From: Chryseobacterium sp. Leaf394
Lineage (GTDB): Bacteria > Bacteroidota > Bacteroidia > Flavobacteriales > Weeksellaceae
Direction of reading: 5' to 3'
Length of the DNA stretch: 64,000 bases
NCBI RefSeq assembly: GCF_001424105.1
Contig: NZ_LMQH01000004.1
Span: 298-64,297 of the forward strand
Shown in pieces: positions 61,842 to 64,000 of the stretch. The translations under genes and the position numbers were made by a program. Below the pieces are notes generated by a model. It worked only from the letters and a program-made list of their open reading frames with translations, made no database searches and was not told the origin of the DNA. The first letter of the stretch is position 1. Each line of letters begins with the position of its first letter.

Positions 61842-62672
61842 TTACAAAACTTTCAATTCCAGATCGATGGTTTTGCCAAAGAATTTTTTAGATATTTTTT
61901 CAAAGTTTTTGGTGAGATCCGAGAGGTAGAAATGATAACTTGGCTTGGGATTACCGTCATTCAGCAGACGGTACTTATCTAAAATAATTTTCAGATGACT
62001 CGCTACAATATTCGGTGAATCGATCACCCGCACGCGGTTTCCGTAATACTGCTTGATCTCGTCGATCAGAAGCGGATAATGCGTACAGCCAAGGATTAAA
62101 GTTTCAATATTCTTCAGTTTTGCATTGCTCAGATAATTGTAAATAATGGAATGAGTGATCGGATGATTCTTAAAACCCTCTTCAATAGCAGGAACCAGGA
62201 GCGGTGTCGCCAGTTCGTCTACCTTGATCCATTTGTTATGTTTACGGATGCTTTTTCTGTACAAACCAGAGTTTACAGTTGCTTTGGTAGCAATTACTCC
62301 AACGTTGTTGTGAATTTCATAAGAAACTTTTTCGGCAACAGGATTGATGACGTCAATTACGGGAACACGCTCTGCAACCATCTCCACAACTTCTTTTAAA
62401 GCATTTGCCGTTGCAGAATTGCAGGCAATAACGATGGCTTTGCAGTTTTTTTCGAGCAGAAATTTAGTGATCTTTTCGCAGTATCCTACAATCGCCTCTT
62501 TTGATTTTTCACCGTACGGAAGATGCTTTGTGTCGCCGTAATAGATCAGATCTTCGTGTGGAAGAAGCCTTTTTATTTCTTTGGCAACCGTAAGACCGCC
62601 AACGCCACTGTCAAAAATACCGATGGGCTGCTTTGCAGAAAGGTGAGAATAATCCTGTTTTTTTGTTTTCAA
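61842..62672 (-). CDS. murI: Glutamate racemase
   Basis: A 276-residue racemase supplying D-glutamate for peptidoglycan. The start is TTG at 62672; there is no ATG before the first motif. Catalytic pieces: PIGIFDSGVGGLTVAKEI, AIVIACNSATANALKEVV (first Cys) and TLILGCTHYPLLIDEIKQ (second Cys-His). A TATTTTTG box lies 20 bases upstream. Full length. Confidence 0.94.
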   Translation of the reverse strand: MKTKKQDYSHLSAKQPIGIFDSGVGGLTVAKEIKRLLPHEDLIYYGDTKHLPYGEKSKEAIVGYCEKITKFLLEKNCKAIVIACNSATANALKEVVEMVAERVPVIDVINPVAEKVSYEIHNNVGVIATKATVNSGLYRKSIRKHNKWIKVDELATPLLVPAIEEGFKNHPITHSIIYNYLSNAKLKNIETLILGCTHYPLLIDEIKQYYGNRVRVIDSPNIVASHLKIILDKYRLLNDGNPKPSYHFYLSDLTKNFEKISKKFFGKTIDLELKVL

Positions 62673-62691
62673 AACTGATTGAAATTTAGTG

Positions 62692-62699
62692 CAAAAATA
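62692..62699 (-). promoter_or_regulatory. -7 box of murI
   Basis: TATTTTTG on the minus strand, 19 bases before the TTG start. Confidence 0.5.
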
Positions 62700-62702
62700 G
62701 TG

Positions 62703-62785
62703 AAATTGTTGGATGCTGGAAGCTGGATGCAGGAAGTTTTTTGTAAAGACAATCTTACATCATCTTACATCCGGCATCCGGCCTA
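62703..62785. repeat. Heptamer spacer with mirrored ends
   Basis: Units ATGCTGG, AAGCTGG, ATGCAGG at 62709-62732 and, near the other end, CATCTTA, CATCCGG, CATCCGG: the two ends are complementary in type (GGATG against CATCC), so the spacer could fold back on itself. Confidence 0.55.
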
Positions 62786-63907
62786 AACTACAAACAGATC
62801 TGAAGCAATTCCGTCTGCCATAAACCAATGTTTTTCAGGAATTTTGAGGTGATTATTTTCGATTATTAAAATTCCTTCTTCTAATTTTAATTTAGATTCA
62901 TTTTGAAAATGCTCCAGAATTTCATCATTAAATTTATCTTTTAATACCGATAAATCAACACCCCAGATTGTTCTGAGGCCGATCATAATCATTTCATTGA
63001 ACTGATCTTTTTTGGAAAGAATTTCAGTTTCTTTAGGTAAAATTCCTGAGTTTATCCCGTCTGTATATTTTTTATTGTTGGCGACATTCCAGCTTCTGAC
63101 TTCATTCCCGTTGTATGAATGTGCTGAAGGTCCGATGCCAAGATATTCACAGGATTTCCAGTAGGCGGAATTGTGTTTTGAATGATAGTTGGGTTTACCG
63201 AAATTTGATATTTCATAATGATCAAAACCATGATCTTTCAGAAAGTCTTTCATGTAAAAAAATTCCCGGTTCTGTTCGGCTTCTCTTGGGGAATTTACTT
63301 TTCCGTTTTCAATCCATTTCTCCAGTGCAGTTTTGGGCTCGACTGTGAGAGCGTACGATGAAATATGAGGAACTTCGAGGGCGATGGTTTTATTTAAATT
63401 TTCCTTCCATATTTCCATACTGGAAGTTGGTGAACCGTAAATTAAATCAATACTGATATTTTCCAAACCAAAATCCTGAGCTCTTTTGATCGAACTTTCA
63501 GCTTCTGAAGCGGAATGTGCGCGGTTCATTAATATTAAATCTTCCTCAAAAAAACTCTGAGTTCCGATTGACAATCTGTTAATGGGAGAATCCGAAATAC
63601 CTTTCAGAAAGTTTTTATCTAAATCATCCGGATTGGCTTCAAGGGTAATTTCAATATCAGAATTAAAACTGAAATACTTTAAAACCTCATCAATCAAAGA
63701 CTTGATTTCATCTGAAGAAAGTATTGAGGGCGTGCCGCCACCGAAGTAAAGTGAATTTAAATTCTTATTCTGAAGCTCATCCTTTCGCAGAAAAATTTCC
63801 TTTTTCATTGCAGAAAGCATTTCATCTTTAAAATTAAGAGAAGTTGAAAAATGAAAATTACAGTAGCTGCATTTCTGTTTGCAAAAGGGAATGTGAATGT
63901 AGATCAT
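62783..63907 (-). CDS. hemW: HemW-type radical SAM protein
   Basis: A 374-residue radical-SAM protein, formerly annotated as oxygen-independent coproporphyrinogen oxidase, now seen as a heme-binding chaperone. Cluster site: MIYIHIPFCKQKCSYCNFHF (C-x3-C-x2-C). Also LNSLYFGGGTPSILSSDEIK, RLSIGTQSFFEEDLILMNR and the C-terminal HemN_C part with GDGIASDLFVV-type ending. A terminator hairpin abuts its start. Confidence 0.92.
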   Translation of the reverse strand: MIYIHIPFCKQKCSYCNFHFSTSLNFKDEMLSAMKKEIFLRKDELQNKNLNSLYFGGGTPSILSSDEIKSLIDEVLKYFSFNSDIEITLEANPDDLDKNFLKGISDSPINRLSIGTQSFFEEDLILMNRAHSASEAESSIKRAQDFGLENISIDLIYGSPTSSMEIWKENLNKTIALEVPHISSYALTVEPKTALEKWIENGKVNSPREAEQNREFFYMKDFLKDHGFDHYEISNFGKPNYHSKHNSAYWKSCEYLGIGPSAHSYNGNEVRSWNVANNKKYTDGINSGILPKETEILSKKDQFNEMIMIGLRTIWGVDLSVLKDKFNDEILEHFQNESKLKLEEGILIIENNHLKIPEKHWFMADGIASDLFVV

Positions 63908-63935
63908 AAAAAAAGCTCTGAAAAATTTCAGAGCT
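63908..63935 (-). terminator. Hairpin directly before the hemW start
   Basis: On the minus strand AGCTCTGAAA pairs with TTTCAGAGCT, then a run of seven T leads straight into the hemW ATG. It fits the terminator of the gene to the right, or an attenuator for hemW. Confidence 0.7.
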
Positions 63936-63959
63936 CAAATTTATTTAAATTAAATCATA

Positions 63960-64000
63960 TTAGTATCTAAATCCTCTATGATTAATAAAGTTATCAAAGT
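63960..64000 (-). CDS. C-terminal end of an unidentified protein, cut by the window edge
   Basis: A minus-strand frame entering from the right edge reads NFINHRGFRY and stops at TAA 63962-63960, 24 bases before the hairpin at 63908-63935. The position before a terminator supports a real gene end; too short to name. Confidence 0.35.
   Translation of the reverse strand, partial: FDNFINHRGFRY

Noticed and set aside
21190..62785. Heptamer spacers as CRISPR arrays
   Set aside because: Units are 7 bases with no unique spacers between them and no cas genes.

Overview
The window looks like a chromosome segment of a Chryseobacterium-like member of the Flavobacteriales (Bacteroidota). It is AT-rich, and several genes have the Bacteroidota -7 box TAnnTTTG in front of them. 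One protein carries a type IX secretion tail. The nuo operon is of the flavobacterial kind, with a short NuoG. The genus assignment rests on family resemblance recalled from knowledge, not on a search.

Region 1 (1-7500) is a graveyard of mobile DNA. It holds broken pieces of an integrative/conjugative element or plasmid and of an RHS toxin: a small HTH protein, an RHS core with a GH-E nuclease toxin tail, a DprA-like gene overlapping a phosphoribosyltransferase-like gene, an SSB with its acidic tip out of frame, a DUF932 gene fused to a RadC fragment, a MobA N-terminus, and a serine peptidase remnant lacking catalytic residues. Almost every gene has stops or frameshifts. The region ends at the 3' end of a tRNA-Ile(CAT) gene, a classic integration site.

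Region 2 (7600-19500) is housekeeping: methylmalonyl-CoA epimerase, rbfA, a LolE-type permease, a secreted endonuclease I, aroE, a DUF349 protein, ribD, a YigZ protein, a membrane protein, a zinc metallopeptidase and an acetyltransferase. Region 3 (19600-34570) is a complete 14-subunit nuo operon (A to N) for respiratory complex I, interrupted by a secreted barrel-like protein between nuoF and nuoG and by a four-helix-bundle protein between nuoH and nuoI. Many of its spacers are built from degenerate 7-bp repeats.

Region 4 (34600-43300) is an accessory contact-toxin island: a LysM protein, a LysM/DUF4280 PAAR-like spike protein, a large effector with a GH19 domain and a second, M15-like domain, remnants of two more effector cassettes, and a row of lipoproteins that could be immunity proteins. 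Three genes here are each out of frame by one missing A in a poly-A run. Region 5 (43400-64000) is mostly core. Its notable members are a GAF protein, an HD domain fused to a Pycsar-effector (PycTM) membrane domain, and a 1237-residue lipoprotein joining a metallophosphoesterase, a kinase-like middle and an outer-membrane barrel. It also holds mazG, a DUF5606 protein, def, ruvX, a SixA-like phosphatase, a class C serine hydrolase, a YfcE-type phosphodiesterase, an Smr protein, rsmD, a nitroreductase, murI and hemW. REP-like repeats, a candidate structured RNA and more heptamer spacers lie between these genes.
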